64,000 nucleotides of DNA from VRUE01 sp963702955 (GTDB taxonomy: Bacteria > Actinomycetota > Thermoleophilia > Solirubrobacterales > 70-9): positions 868,001 through 932,000 of the forward strand of contig OY969774.1 in the NCBI GenBank assembly GCA_963702955.1, in the 5' to 3' direction. Shown here piece by piece: positions 41,221 to 49,796 of this stretch. Within the stretch, counting starts at the first letter, position 1; every line of letters begins with the position of its first letter. The notes under the pieces are model-generated. The model worked only from the letters and a program-made list of their open reading frames with translations. It ran no database searches and was not told the DNA's origin. A program made the translations under genes and the position numbers.

Positions 41221-42429
41221 ATGGCAGGAATGACCGCTGGAATCGACTGGGCCAGCGAGGCCCACGAGATCTGCGTCAGTAAAGAGGGGCGAGTGAATGA
41301 GCGCTTCTCTGTGACCCACGACGAGCGCGGGATCGCCGGGTTGGCCCGGCGTCTCGCCGGGCTCGGGGTCGACCGGGTGGCGATCGAGCGACCAGACGGC
41401 ATCCTGGTCGAGCGCCTGCTCGCCGCCGGCCTGGAGGTGATGGCGATCCACCCCAACCAGGTCAAGGCCGCCCGGGCCCGCTTCGCGGTCGCCCACGGCA
41501 AGTCCGATCGCTTCGACGCCTACGTCCTGGCCGAGCTGGCCCGCACCGACTCCCATCGCTTTCGGGCGCTCGTTCCAGACACCGAGGAGACCAAGGCGCT
41601 GAAGACCCTGACCCGGGCCCGCGAGGACCTGGTCGGGGTAAGGGTCGAGCTGGCCAACCAGCTGCGCGCCCAGTTGCAGGCCTTCTGGCCGGGGGCGCTG
41701 ATCTTCCCCATGCTCGACAGGCCGATCTCCCTTGCCTTCCTCAAGCGCTATCCGAGTCCCGGTGACGCCAAGGGCTTGGGCGGCGGGCGGATGGCCGCCT
41801 TCCTCGCGCGGGAGGGCTATACCGGGCGCACCGATCCCGCCGAGCTGGTGGCGCGGATGCGCTCGGCCCCGCAGGGAACCGCGGGGACCGCCGAGCAGCA
41901 GGCTCGCCGGGCGGTCGTTCTCGGCCTGGTCAGTGCCCTTGAGCCGATCGTCGCCGAGATCGCAGCGCTTGACGCGCAGATCCGCGAGCGCCTCGCCGCC
42001 CACCCCGACGCGGCGATCTTCGCGCCACTGTTTCGCGATCGCAGGACCGCGATCTGCCCGGCAACCCTGATAGCCGAGCTCGGCGACTGCCGGGGTCGCT
42101 ACCCGACCGAGGCAGCGATGGCCGCCGACGCCGGCATGAGCCCGGTCGCCCTGGAGTCGGGCAAGCTGCGGGTCGCCACCTTCAGGCGAGCCTGCGACAA
42201 GCGCTTGCGATCCGCCGTGGCGACCCTTGCTGACTCCACCCGTCACTGGCATCCGTGGGCCAAAGAGGTCTACCGCAAAGCGCGTGCCAGGGGGCAGGAC
42301 CACCCGCACGCGATCCGTACTCTGGGGCGTGCCTGGATCCGGGTTCTCTGGCGCTGCTGGCAGGACGAAGTGCCCTATGACGCGACTCTCCACGGCAATT
42401 CCCACCGACTTCAACCGACTAGGGGTTGA
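41221..42429 (+). CDS. IS110-family transposase, copy 2
   Basis: 402 aa, same as copy 1 except Asp at residue 51. DEDD residues Asp9, Glu56, Asp96, Asp99 and Ser313 are intact, so it is likely active. The last codons overlap the altered 3' end of tsaB on the other strand (tsaB stop at 42419). Confidence 0.97.
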   Translation: MAGMTAGIDWASEAHEICVSKEGRVNERFSVTHDERGIAGLARRLAGLGVDRVAIERPDGILVERLLAAGLEVMAIHPNQVKAARARFAVAHGKSDRFDAYVLAELARTDSHRFRALVPDTEETKALKTLTRAREDLVGVRVELANQLRAQLQAFWPGALIFPMLDRPISLAFLKRYPSPGDAKGLGGGRMAAFLAREGYTGRTDPAELVARMRSAPQGTAGTAEQQARRAVVLGLVSALEPIVAEIAALDAQIRERLAAHPDAAIFAPLFRDRRTAICPATLIAELGDCRGRYPTEAAMAADAGMSPVALESGKLRVATFRRACDKRLRSAVATLADSTRHWHPWAKEVYRKARARGQDHPHAIRTLGRAWIRVLWRCWQDEVPYDATLHGNSHRLQPTRG

Positions 42430-43117
42430 CACAGGACGTCTCACGCCACCGCTCCGCATCGGGAGCCCTCAGGTAGATCGGGGCGCCGGGACCGGCGTCG
42501 CCCTCGCCCGCCGCGGCCGCCAGGGCGCAGACGTGGCGCGCGGCGACTCTGTGTGCGGGGTCGGCGTCGTCCGGGATCTCGGCGCCCCTTCTCGCCAACT
42601 GCTGACGAAATCGTACCGCGCCCGATCCGCCGCCCAGGGCGGGCCGGGAAAGCCCGGCGATCCGCCCGGCGAGGTCCTCGGGGGAGCTGACCAGCGGGCC
42701 CCAGAGCCGCTCGCCGGCCGGCGAGTAGAGGGCGGCGAAGACCTCGCCGCGGCGGGCGTCGGCGATCGCCAGGCGGTCGCGCTCGCCGGCCGCCTCGGCG
42801 AGCCCGCGGGCGAGCGCGTCGAGCGTGCAGATGCCGAACACCGGCAACCCGCGGCTCAGGCCGAGCCCGCGGGCGGTGGCCATTCCGACCCGCACCCCGG
42901 TGAACGAGCCGGGCCCGACCCCGACCCCGATCCGCTCCACCGCCGCCCAGCCGCCCGTGGCCACGACCGCGCGCTCGACCTCGCCGAGAAGCGCGGTGGC
43001 GTGCAGCGGCCCCCCCTTCTCGGCAGGCCCCAGCAGCGACTCGTAGAGGACCTCGCCGTCGCGCGTCGCGCCGACGGCGGTGTCCTCGGTCGCCGTGTCG
43101 AAGCCGACGACGGCCAC
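42419..43117 (-). CDS. tsaB: tRNA threonylcarbamoyladenosine biosynthesis protein TsaB, C terminus altered by IS
   Basis: 232 aa, GTG start. ASKHA-fold paralog of TsaD (VVGFDTATEDTAVGA, GVGPGSFTGVRVGMATARGL, ADARRGEVFAALY). It serves as a scaffold for TsaD. The IS110 right end cuts the gene after WRE, and the reading frame runs 6 codons into the element (TSCVNP, stop TAG). Removing the element restores the ending WRERGTLEKSE with a stop inside rimI. Only about 8 terminal residues are replaced, so function is probably kept. Confidence 0.93.
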   Translation of the reverse strand: MAVVGFDTATEDTAVGATRDGEVLYESLLGPAEKGGPLHATALLGEVERAVVATGGWAAVERIGVGVGPGSFTGVRVGMATARGLGLSRGLPVFGICTLDALARGLAEAAGERDRLAIADARRGEVFAALYSPAGERLWGPLVSSPEDLAGRIAGLSRPALGGGSGAVRFRQQLARRGAEIPDDADPAHRVAARHVCALAAAAGEGDAGPGAPIYLRAPDAERWRETSCVNP

Positions 43118-43130
43118 GGCCCGCTCGCGG

Positions 43131-43535
43131 CTATCCGCCGTGCTTGGGCTTCCCGCCGGGCTCGGGGACGACGAAATTGAAGACGCCGACCCGCTTGCCC
43201 TTGACGAACCAGGTCACGCGGTGCTCGCCCGGGATGTTGGAGGTGATCTTGTTGACGTAGAGCGTGCCTCGGACCGCTTCCTGCTTCGGCGCGCAGAGGT
43301 TTTTCTTGGTCGGAAATTTGACGCACACCGTGTAGATGACATCGCGCTTGTTGCTGCGGAAGAAGGCGCCCTTTTCGCGTTCCGCCTGGCAGGCGTGCGA
43401 CGGCTTCGCGTTCTTGGAGAGGCCGCAGGCGACGTAGAACCTGAACGCTGCGCCACCCTTGGCGGAGGCGGGTGCCGCGCTCGCCGGCAGCGCCACCGCG
43501 GCGATGACGGCTACCAGCGTCTTCAGTCCCTTCAT
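43131..43535 (-). CDS. Secreted small cysteine-containing protein
   Basis: 134 aa with a signal peptide (LVAVIAAVALPASAAPASA). The mature domain of about 110 residues has four cysteines (VACG, HACQ, TVCV, NLCA) that could form two disulfides, a beta-rich pattern and a Gly/Lys/Pro tail. Not recognised. It sits between tsaE and tsaB, where the cluster normally has no gene; intergenic gaps (67 and 13 bases) allow its own promoter. Confidence 0.75.
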   Translation of the reverse strand: MKGLKTLVAVIAAVALPASAAPASAKGGAAFRFYVACGLSKNAKPSHACQAEREKGAFFRSNKRDVIYTVCVKFPTKKNLCAPKQEAVRGTLYVNKITSNIPGEHRVTWFVKGKRVGVFNFVVPEPGGKPKHGG

Positions 43536-43602
43536 CCGGCCCTTCCTCCTTCAGTCGCGTTAACCCGAGCGATGCTACAGGGCATCCAAGGCCGAAACAC
43601 GG

Positions 43603-44034
43603 CTATCCGGGTGGCGATGCGGCCGAAGTCTCGATTCTCCGCCGGTCGCCGCCCCGATGGTCGATCCGCACCTCCAGCGCGATCCGGCCGGCAAGCTGCG
43701 ACCCGGCCACCCCCGGCCACTCGACGAAGGCGACCGAGTCCGCGTCGACGTAGTCGTCGAGCAGGGCGGGGTCCTCGCGCTCGAGGTCGCTCAGGCGGTA
43801 GAGGTCGAGGTGGGAGACCGGCACCCGGCCCTCGTAGCGCTGCCCGATCGTGAAGGTCGGCGAGGTGACCGGCTCGGCGACCCCGAGCGCCCGGCAGGCG
43901 CCGCGGATCAGCGTCGTCTTGCCGGCGCCGACGTCGCCGCTGACGAGAACCACCTCACCGGGGCCGAGCCCTGCCGCGATCCGCCCCCCGGCCGCTTCGG
44001 TCTCGGCTGCCGAGGAGGACTCGATCGTCTCCAT
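43603..44034 (-). CDS. tsaE: tRNA t6A biosynthesis ATPase TsaE
   Basis: 143 aa. Walker A SGDVGAGKTTLIRGACRAL, then SPTFTIGQRY and HLDLYRL, and the Walker B-like VEWP. It drives the TsaB-TsaD cycle. The ATG lies 5 bases after the UDG stop. Confidence 0.95.
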   Translation of the reverse strand: METIESSSAAETEAAGGRIAAGLGPGEVVLVSGDVGAGKTTLIRGACRALGVAEPVTSPTFTIGQRYEGRVPVSHLDLYRLSDLEREDPALLDDYVDADSVAFVEWPGVAGSQLAGRIALEVRIDHRGGDRRRIETSAASPPG

Positions 44035-44039
44035 GCCGC

Positions 44040-44711
44040 TCAACCGAAGAAGTCGAGCTGGTCTTCGGCCGGCTGCGGCGGCTCCGGCGCCTCCTCGATC
44101 CCCTCCTCCTCGATCGCCGGCAGGCCGGGCTCCGGCCCGGCGAGCAGCTTCGGCAGCAGCTCGAAGTCGCCCCGCAGCGTCTCCTTCACGGCCGGCGTCC
44201 GCAGCGCCGCGGCGGGATGGAAGAGCGGCAGCAGGAAAACCGCGCGGCCGCCCAGCTCGTGCACCTGCGGCGTCCCCCGCACCCGGGTGATGCCGGCCGG
44301 GTTGCCGCTCAGCAGCTTGGTCGCGAAGTTGCCGAGGGTGCAGACGACCTTCGGCTCGATCAGCCGCACCTGCTCGAACAGGTAGGGACGGCAGGCCTCG
44401 ATCTCGAGCGGCTGCGGATCGCGGTTGCCGGGCGGGCGGCTCTTCAGCACGTTGGCGATGAAGACCTCCTCGCGCGAGAGCCCGATCCCCTCCAGCATCT
44501 GGTTCAGCAGCTGCCCGGCCCGGCCGACGAAGGGCAACCCCTGGCGATCCTCGTCGGCGCCAGGCGCCTCGCCGACGAACATCACCTCGGCGTCGGCGTC
44601 CCCCGCCCCGAAGACCGCCTTGGTGCGGGTCTCGTGCAGGGGGCAGCGCGTGCACGCCTTGACCTCCTCATACAGCTCGACCAGCTGGGCGCGCCGCTCC
44701 TCGGCCGTCAT
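44040..44711 (-). CDS. Family 4 uracil-DNA glycosylase (Fe-S)
   Basis: 223 aa. Fe-S cysteines in KACTRCPLH plus later Cys in EACRPYL and VVCTLGNF; catalytic motif GEAPGADED; second motif HPAAALR. Removes uracil from DNA, which is useful in a GC-rich genome prone to cytosine deamination. An acidic tail (about 185-223) ends DQLDFFG, which resembles a clamp-binding peptide; this is inference. Confidence 0.94.
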   Translation of the reverse strand: MTAEERRAQLVELYEEVKACTRCPLHETRTKAVFGAGDADAEVMFVGEAPGADEDRQGLPFVGRAGQLLNQMLEGIGLSREEVFIANVLKSRPPGNRDPQPLEIEACRPYLFEQVRLIEPKVVCTLGNFATKLLSGNPAGITRVRGTPQVHELGGRAVFLLPLFHPAAALRTPAVKETLRGDFELLPKLLAGPEPGLPAIEEEGIEEAPEPPQPAEDQLDFFG

Positions 44712-44738
44712 CGCGGCAATGCTAACGGCGCCGGAAGC

Positions 44739-45674
44739 TCAGGGAAGCGGCTCCCAGTCCCAGGCCTTCTTCGAGGCGAGGCTCTCCTGGTCGAGGTAGC
44801 GGCGGAACTCGTCCAGCTCGACCGGCTCGACGCTGTAGACGTGGTCGGGCTCGGGGAAGTGGCGCGAGCGCACCTCCTCGCCGTAGCGGCTGACCGCCTC
44901 GACCATCGTCTCGTGGACCTCGGCGTAGCGCTTGACGAACTTCGCCATGTGGCCGGTGGTGATCCCCAGCAGGTCGTGGAAGACCAGCACCTGGCCCGAG
45001 GTCGCCGGGCCGGCGCCGATCCCGATCGTCGGGATCTCGAGCTTGGCGACGATCGCTTCGGTGATCGCCGCCGGCACCGCCTCGAAGACGATCGCGAAGC
45101 AGCCGACCGACTGCAGCGCGAGCGCGTCCTCGCAGAGCTTGATCGCGCTCTGCGCGGTCTTGCCCTGGGCCTTGTAGCCGCCCAGCGCGGTCGCCGTCTG
45201 CGGCGTCAGGCCGAGGTGGCCCATCACCGGGATGCCGGCGCGGACGATCGCCCGCGCTCGCTCGACCGCGACCCCCCCCGACTCCAGCTTGACCGTCTGG
45301 CAGCCGGTCTCCTTGACCAGGCGCATCGCGTTTTCGACCGCGACCTCGTTGCTCGACTCATAGCTGCCCTTGGGCATGTCCCCCACCATCAGCGGCGTGG
45401 CCAGGCCGCGGCGCACCGCCTTGCCGAGGACGAGCATCTCCTCCATCGTCACCGCCTCGGTGCCGGAGTGGCCGAGCACCACGTTGGCGGCCGAGTCGCC
45501 GACGAGGACGACGTCCACCCCGGCCTCCTCGGCAACCTTGGCGGAGGGATAGTCGTAGGCGGTGACCATCACGATCGGTTCGCCCTCGGCCTTCATTTCG
45601 ACCAGGCGCGGAAGACTGACCGGCGGCCGGTCCGCCGACGGCGGCGCGGTGTGGGAGCGGGCGCCGGAGCTCAT
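44739..45674 (-). CDS. panB: 3-methyl-2-oxobutanoate hydroxymethyltransferase
   Basis: 311 aa. TIM barrel with VTAYDYPSAKVAEEAGVDVVLVGDSA, MPKGSY, VKLESG, GHLGLTPQ and the catalytic-Glu segment VFEAVPAAITE. First step of pantothenate synthesis. Overlaps panD as ATGA. Genes panC, panD and panB lie in a row. Confidence 0.96.
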   Translation of the reverse strand: MSSGARSHTAPPSADRPPVSLPRLVEMKAEGEPIVMVTAYDYPSAKVAEEAGVDVVLVGDSAANVVLGHSGTEAVTMEEMLVLGKAVRRGLATPLMVGDMPKGSYESSNEVAVENAMRLVKETGCQTVKLESGGVAVERARAIVRAGIPVMGHLGLTPQTATALGGYKAQGKTAQSAIKLCEDALALQSVGCFAIVFEAVPAAITEAIVAKLEIPTIGIGAGPATSGQVLVFHDLLGITTGHMAKFVKRYAEVHETMVEAVSRYGEEVRSRHFPEPDHVYSVEPVELDEFRRYLDQESLASKKAWDWEPLP

Positions 45675-46051
45675 GAGAGAAGAACCTCGGGACGGCTGTC
45701 GACGGCGGCGATCGAGTTGTCCTCGCCGACGTGGACGACGATCGGCGAGTAGGTCTCGAGGTCGCTCTCCTCGTAGGCGCCGAAGGTGGCGACGATGATC
45801 TTGTCGCCGGGCCGGGTCAGATGGGCGGCGGCGCCGTTGACCTGCATCGTCCCCGAGCCCGGCTCGCCGTCGATCACGTAGGTGACGAAGCGGGCGCCGT
45901 TGTCAACGTCCCAGACGTGCACCTGCTCGTTGGTGATCATGTCGGCGGCGGCCATCAGCTCGGTGTCGATAGTGATGCTGCCGACGTAGTCGACGTCGCA
46001 ATCGCTCACCGTCGCCCGGTGGATCTTCGACTTCAGCATCTGCCTCTGCAT
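45671..46051 (-). CDS. panD: Aspartate 1-decarboxylase precursor
   Basis: 126 aa. Self-cleavage site Gly-Ser in DYVGSITID (Ser becomes the pyruvoyl group). LKSKIHRATV start and INGAAAH-type VNGAAAHLTRPGD are diagnostic. Makes beta-alanine for PanC. Confidence 0.97.
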   Translation of the reverse strand: MQRQMLKSKIHRATVSDCDVDYVGSITIDTELMAAADMITNEQVHVWDVDNGARFVTYVIDGEPGSGTMQVNGAAAHLTRPGDKIIVATFGAYEESDLETYSPIVVHVGEDNSIAAVDSRPEVLLS

Positions 46052-46073
46052 TTGCTCTCCCTCTTGGCGGATT

Positions 46074-46982
46074 TCAAGTTCTCGGGTCGATCGTCACGTT
46101 GTCGATCAGCCGCGCGGCGCCGACCCGGGCGGCCACGGCGACGAGGACGGGACGGTCACCCAACTCGGCGACCGGGGAAAGGTCTTCGGGATCGCGGGCC
46201 TCGAGGTACTCGGGCTCGATCCCGGCAACTTCGAGCTCGCGCCGGCCGGCCGCGATGGCGGCGGCCAGGGAATCGGCGCGGGCAGTGCGCTCGACCGTCG
46301 CCAGGGCCCGCGACAGGGCGGTCGCCCGCTCGCGCTCGGCCGGCTCGAGATAGGCGTTGCGGGAGCTCATCGCCAGGCCGTCGGGCTCGCGGACGGTCGG
46401 CAGGCCCTCGATCCGTACGGGGAAGTCGAGGTCGCGGACCATGCGGCGGATCGCGGCAAGCTGCTGGGCGTCCTTGCAGCCGAAGTAGGCGACGTCGGGC
46501 CCGACCGAGTTGAAGAGCTTGGCGACGACGGTGGTGACGCCGCGGAAGTGGCCGGGACCGCGCCGCGCCGGGTCGCCGTCGAGGACCTCGGTCAGGCCGG
46601 CGACCTCGACCGCGGTCGAGAAGCCGTCCGGGTAGACCTCCTCGACCGGCGGCGCGTAGATCAGGTCGACGCCCGCCTCGCCGGCCAGCTCGGCGTCGCG
46701 CTCCTCGTCGCGTGGGTAGCGATCGAGGTCCTCGCCGGGGCCGAACTGGGCCGGGTTGACGAACAGGCTCATCACGACCACGTCGCACTGCTCGCGCGCG
46801 GCGCGCAGCAGCGAGAGATGGCCCTCGTGCAGGCAGCCCATCGTCGGCACCAGGCCGATCGAGCTGCCTTCGCGGCGCGGCGCGGCCAGCGCGGCGCGCA
46901 GCTCGTCCCTGGCGCGAACCAGCTTCAGGCCTGCTTGTTGCAGCGAAGGCTCAGTCAGTGAGAGGTTCATCTCGAGGTCCAT
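46074..46982 (-). CDS. panC: Pantothenate synthetase
   Basis: 302 aa. Nucleotidyltransferase fold with VPTMGCLHEGHLSLLR (HxGH), FVNPAQFGP, and ARIDPR-like terminal region. The KMSKS-like site reads MSSRN. Joins pantoate and beta-alanine. Upstream gap of 39 bases to the acetyltransferase gene. Confidence 0.96.
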   Translation of the reverse strand: MDLEMNLSLTEPSLQQAGLKLVRARDELRAALAAPRREGSSIGLVPTMGCLHEGHLSLLRAAREQCDVVVMSLFVNPAQFGPGEDLDRYPRDEERDAELAGEAGVDLIYAPPVEEVYPDGFSTAVEVAGLTEVLDGDPARRGPGHFRGVTTVVAKLFNSVGPDVAYFGCKDAQQLAAIRRMVRDLDFPVRIEGLPTVREPDGLAMSSRNAYLEPAERERATALSRALATVERTARADSLAAAIAAGRRELEVAGIEPEYLEARDPEDLSPVAELGDRPVLVAVAARVGAARLIDNVTIDPRT

Positions 46983-47021
46983 GCCCTTGGGGTCACGGCC
47001 GCAAAGGCGAATTATAGGCCC

Positions 47022-47606
47022 TCAGGAGCGGAACGGGATGTCCTTGATCACACGGGCGGGCGCGCCCGCGGCGATCGTGCCCGGGGGCAGGTCCCGATTG
47101 ACGACCGAGTTGGCGCCGATCACGCAGCGCTCGCCGATCGTCACCCCGCTGGTGACGACGCAGTTGACCCCGAACCAGCAGTTGCAGCCGATCCGCACCG
47201 GGCCCTTGCTGGTGAAGCCCTGCCAGGTGATCGGCGTGTCGGGGTCGTCGAAGCGATGCTCGGCATCGCCGACGAAGCAGCCGTTGGCGAACATCGTGTG
47301 GTCGCCGACGACGATCTCGGTCTGGGCGGCGAGCATCGTGTTGCGGTTGAGGAAGCAGCCGGCGCCGATCTCGATCCGCGCCTCGGGGGCAAGCGTCAGC
47401 CAGCAGCCCGGCTCCAGCAGCGTCCCCTCGCCGATCCTCAGACGGCCCTCGTCGAGCGCCTCGAGCAGCTCGCCCTCGACCGGGTAGCGGACGAAGAAGC
47501 CGCCGCGCGCAGCGTGGCGGTCGATCCGCAGCCGCCGCAGCGGCCGGCGGTTGCGCTCGTACCAGCGCCGCTTCGCCCACCACGCTCGCCAGCTTCGGCC
47601 GCTCAT
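47022..47606 (-). CDS. Left-handed beta-helix acetyltransferase
   Basis: 194 aa. Basic N terminus, then hexapeptide repeats (ARIEIGAGCFLNRNTMLAA, VRIGCNCWFGVNCVVTSGVTIG) and the C-terminal GAPARVIKDI typical of O-acetyltransferases. Acceptor sugar or other substrate unknown. Divergent from the ROK gene with 22 bases between starts. Confidence 0.88.
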   Translation of the reverse strand: MSGRSWRAWWAKRRWYERNRRPLRRLRIDRHAARGGFFVRYPVEGELLEALDEGRLRIGEGTLLEPGCWLTLAPEARIEIGAGCFLNRNTMLAAQTEIVVGDHTMFANGCFVGDAEHRFDDPDTPITWQGFTSKGPVRIGCNCWFGVNCVVTSGVTIGERCVIGANSVVNRDLPPGTIAAGAPARVIKDIPFRS

Positions 47607-47615
47607 CCGGCCGCA

Positions 47616-47621
47616 TACACT
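47616..47621 (+). promoter_or_regulatory. Leaderless -10 box of the ROK gene
   Basis: TACACT, 7 bases, then GTG (47629). No Shine-Dalgarno precedes the start. Confidence 0.5.
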
Positions 47622-47628
47622 GACGCAC

Positions 47629-48591
47629 GTGAGCGACCTGCGCGGCGGCATCGACCTCGGCGGCACCAAGATCCAGACGGTCGTCGTCGACGGCGAGGGC
47701 AAGCTGCACGGCGAAGCGCGGCAGCCCACCCCGACCTCCGGCGGACCGGACGGCGTGGCGCGGGCGATGGAGGACGCGCTGCGCGAAGCCGCCTCCGCGG
47801 CCGGAGCCAAGCCCGAGGAGCTGGCCGGGATCGGGGTCGGCTCGCCGGGGGACGCCGAAGAGTCGACCGGCGTCGTCAGCGGCGCCCGCAACCTGCCCGG
47901 CTGGGACGGCAGCTTCCCGCTCGGCGAAACCCTCGCGCAGGCGCTCGGCACGCAGGTGCGGATCGGCAACGACGTCCAGGTGGCGGTCGAAGGCGAGTAC
48001 CGGCTCGGCGCCGGGCGCGGCCACGACTCGCTGCTCGGCGTCTGGTGGGGCACCGGGGTCGGCGGCGGGATCGTCCTCGCCGGCAAGCCCTGGCTCGGCC
48101 GCGGCGCCGCCGGCGAGATCGGCCACACCGTCGTCAAGCGCAACGGCGCCCGCTGCCCCTGCGGCCGGCGCGGCTGCCTCGAGGCCTACGCCGGCAGGGC
48201 GGCGATGGAGGCGCGGGCGCGCCGCGACCTCGCCACCGGCGTCAACACCGACCTCTTCAAGATCATGGAGAAACGGGGCAAAGACCGCCTCACCAGCTCC
48301 GTCTGGGAGCACGCCCTACGCGAGGAAGACCCGCTGACCGAGAGCATCCTCCGCCGCGCCGTCCGCTATCTGGGGACCGGGATAGCCTCGGCGGTCAACC
48401 TGCTCGACGTCGAGGCGGTGGTGCTCGGCGGCGGTCTCGGCGTCCGCTTCGGCGACCGCTTCATGGACCACCTGACGAAGGAGATGCACAAGCATCTCTT
48501 CCTCGACGACCGCCCGCCGCGGGTCCAGGTCGCCGAGCTCGGCGACCTCGGCGGCGCGATCGGCGCCTCGCTGCTGGTCGATCGCCCCTAG
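47629..48591 (+). CDS. ROK-family sugar kinase (glucokinase-like)
   Basis: 320 aa from GTG. Phosphate motif GGIDLGGTKIQ, GIGVGSPG, catalytic GNDVQVAVEGEY, and the ROK zinc motif GHTVVKRNGARCPCGRRGCLEAY. No DNA-binding domain, so a kinase rather than a repressor. It converges on the xylH-like gene, sharing CTAG stops. Likely phosphorylates a hexose. A link to the adjacent sugar importer is plausible. Confidence 0.92.
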   Translation: MSDLRGGIDLGGTKIQTVVVDGEGKLHGEARQPTPTSGGPDGVARAMEDALREAASAAGAKPEELAGIGVGSPGDAEESTGVVSGARNLPGWDGSFPLGETLAQALGTQVRIGNDVQVAVEGEYRLGAGRGHDSLLGVWWGTGVGGGIVLAGKPWLGRGAAGEIGHTVVKRNGARCPCGRRGCLEAYAGRAAMEARARRDLATGVNTDLFKIMEKRGKDRLTSSVWEHALREEDPLTESILRRAVRYLGTGIASAVNLLDVEAVVLGGGLGVRFGDRFMDHLTKEMHKHLFLDDRPPRVQVAELGDLGGAIGASLLVDRP

Positions 48592-49796
48592 ACCCGGCCC
48601 GAAGCCGATCGCTGCTGCCGGGCGACGGCGTCGACGATCACCGCCAGCAGCAGGACGCCGCCGGTGACCATGAACTTGACCGCGGAGGAGAGCGCCAGGA
48701 GGTCCATGCCGTTGGAGATCGAGCCGATCACCAGGGCCCCCAGCAGCGCCGTCCAGACCGAGCCGCGGCCGCCGAACAGGCTGGTGCCGGCGATGACCGG
48801 CCCGGCGATCGCCAGCAGCAGCAGTTCGTTGCCGCCGGAGTTCTGGTTGACGGCGAGAAGGCGGGAGGCGGCCATGATGCCGCCGATCGCCGCCATCGTG
48901 CCGGCGATGCCGAAGACCGCGACGCGGACGCCGTTGACGCGGATGCCGGCGCGGCGGGCCGCCTCGGCGTTGCCGCCGACGGCGAAGACGTGGCGGCCGA
49001 AACCGGTTCGCTTGACCACGAACTCCATCCCGACCACGAAGGCGAGCAGGATCAGCACAGCCAGCGGCACGCCGCGGTCGGAATTGAGGATCGCGGTGGC
49101 GACGATCGTCACCACCGCGACGAGGCCGAAGCGAAAGCCGAGCGCGGCCAGGTTCCCCGTTTCGAGGCCGGCGGCGACGCGGCGGCGGTGGCCGAGGAGG
49201 AGGACGCCGCCGTACAGCGCGACGATCAGGACGGCGAAGATCCAGCCGACCGTGGCGGAGTAGAAGGTGTTGGCGAGGCCGGTGATCGTGGGGTCGGTGA
49301 GGTTGATCGAGCCGGTCGAGCCGAGCACCTGCAACAGCGCCCCCTGCCAGGCCAGCAGGCCGGCGAGGGTGACGACGAAGGAGGGAATGCCGAAGCGGCT
49401 GAAGAGGCTGCCCTGGAGCAGGCCGATCGCGAGGCCGACGGCGACGCCGGCGGCGATCGCCAGATACGGGCTCCAGCCGTGCTTGACATTGAGCACGGCC
49501 ATCACCGCCGCGGCGAGGCCGCTGACGGCACCGACGGAGAGGTCGATCTCACCGAGCAGCAGGACGTAGACGACGCCGATCGAGATCAGCCCGGTGGCGG
49601 TGATCTGCAGCATCAGGTTGGTCAGGTTCTGGGCGGTGAGGAAGCGGTCGTTCTCGAACTGGAAGATCGCCCAGATCACCGCCAGGCCGATTACCACGCG
49701 CAGCGACGCGAGGTCGCCCTGGACCAGCCGCCGCAGCGTCTGCGCGGCGCCGGCGCGCTCCTTCGAGGCGGCCCCCTCGACCGCGGTCGCGCTCAA
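48588..49796 (-). CDS. Sugar ABC transporter permease (XylH/RbsC type)
   Basis: 402 aa, about 10 helices, BPD_transp_2 family (GEIDLSVGAVSGLAAAV, GRHVFAVGGNAEAARRAGI, TSLFGGRGSVWTALLGALVIG). The length matches XylH-like rather than RbsC-like permeases. The TTG start overlaps the ATPase gene stop (TTGA). Confidence 0.93.
   Translation of the reverse strand: MSATAVEGAASKERAGAAQTLRRLVQGDLASLRVVIGLAVIWAIFQFENDRFLTAQNLTNLMLQITATGLISIGVVYVLLLGEIDLSVGAVSGLAAAVMAVLNVKHGWSPYLAIAAGVAVGLAIGLLQGSLFSRFGIPSFVVTLAGLLAWQGALLQVLGSTGSINLTDPTITGLANTFYSATVGWIFAVLIVALYGGVLLLGHRRRVAAGLETGNLAALGFRFGLVAVVTIVATAILNSDRGVPLAVLILLAFVVGMEFVVKRTGFGRHVFAVGGNAEAARRAGIRVNGVRVAVFGIAGTMAAIGGIMAASRLLAVNQNSGGNELLLLAIAGPVIAGTSLFGGRGSVWTALLGALVIGSISNGMDLLALSSAVKFMVTGGVLLLAVIVDAVARQQRSASGRV

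Larger units (their letters stand above)
40946..42441 (+). mobile_element. IS110-family element, copy 2, between tsaB and rimI
   Basis: 1,496 bp, the same length as copy 1, with CT cores at 40944-40945 and 42440-42441. The one difference seen in the coding part is A to G in codon 51 of the transposase. It again lies opposite to the host genes, with its left end facing the start of the downstream gene. Near-identity means that both copies moved recently. Confidence 0.95.
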
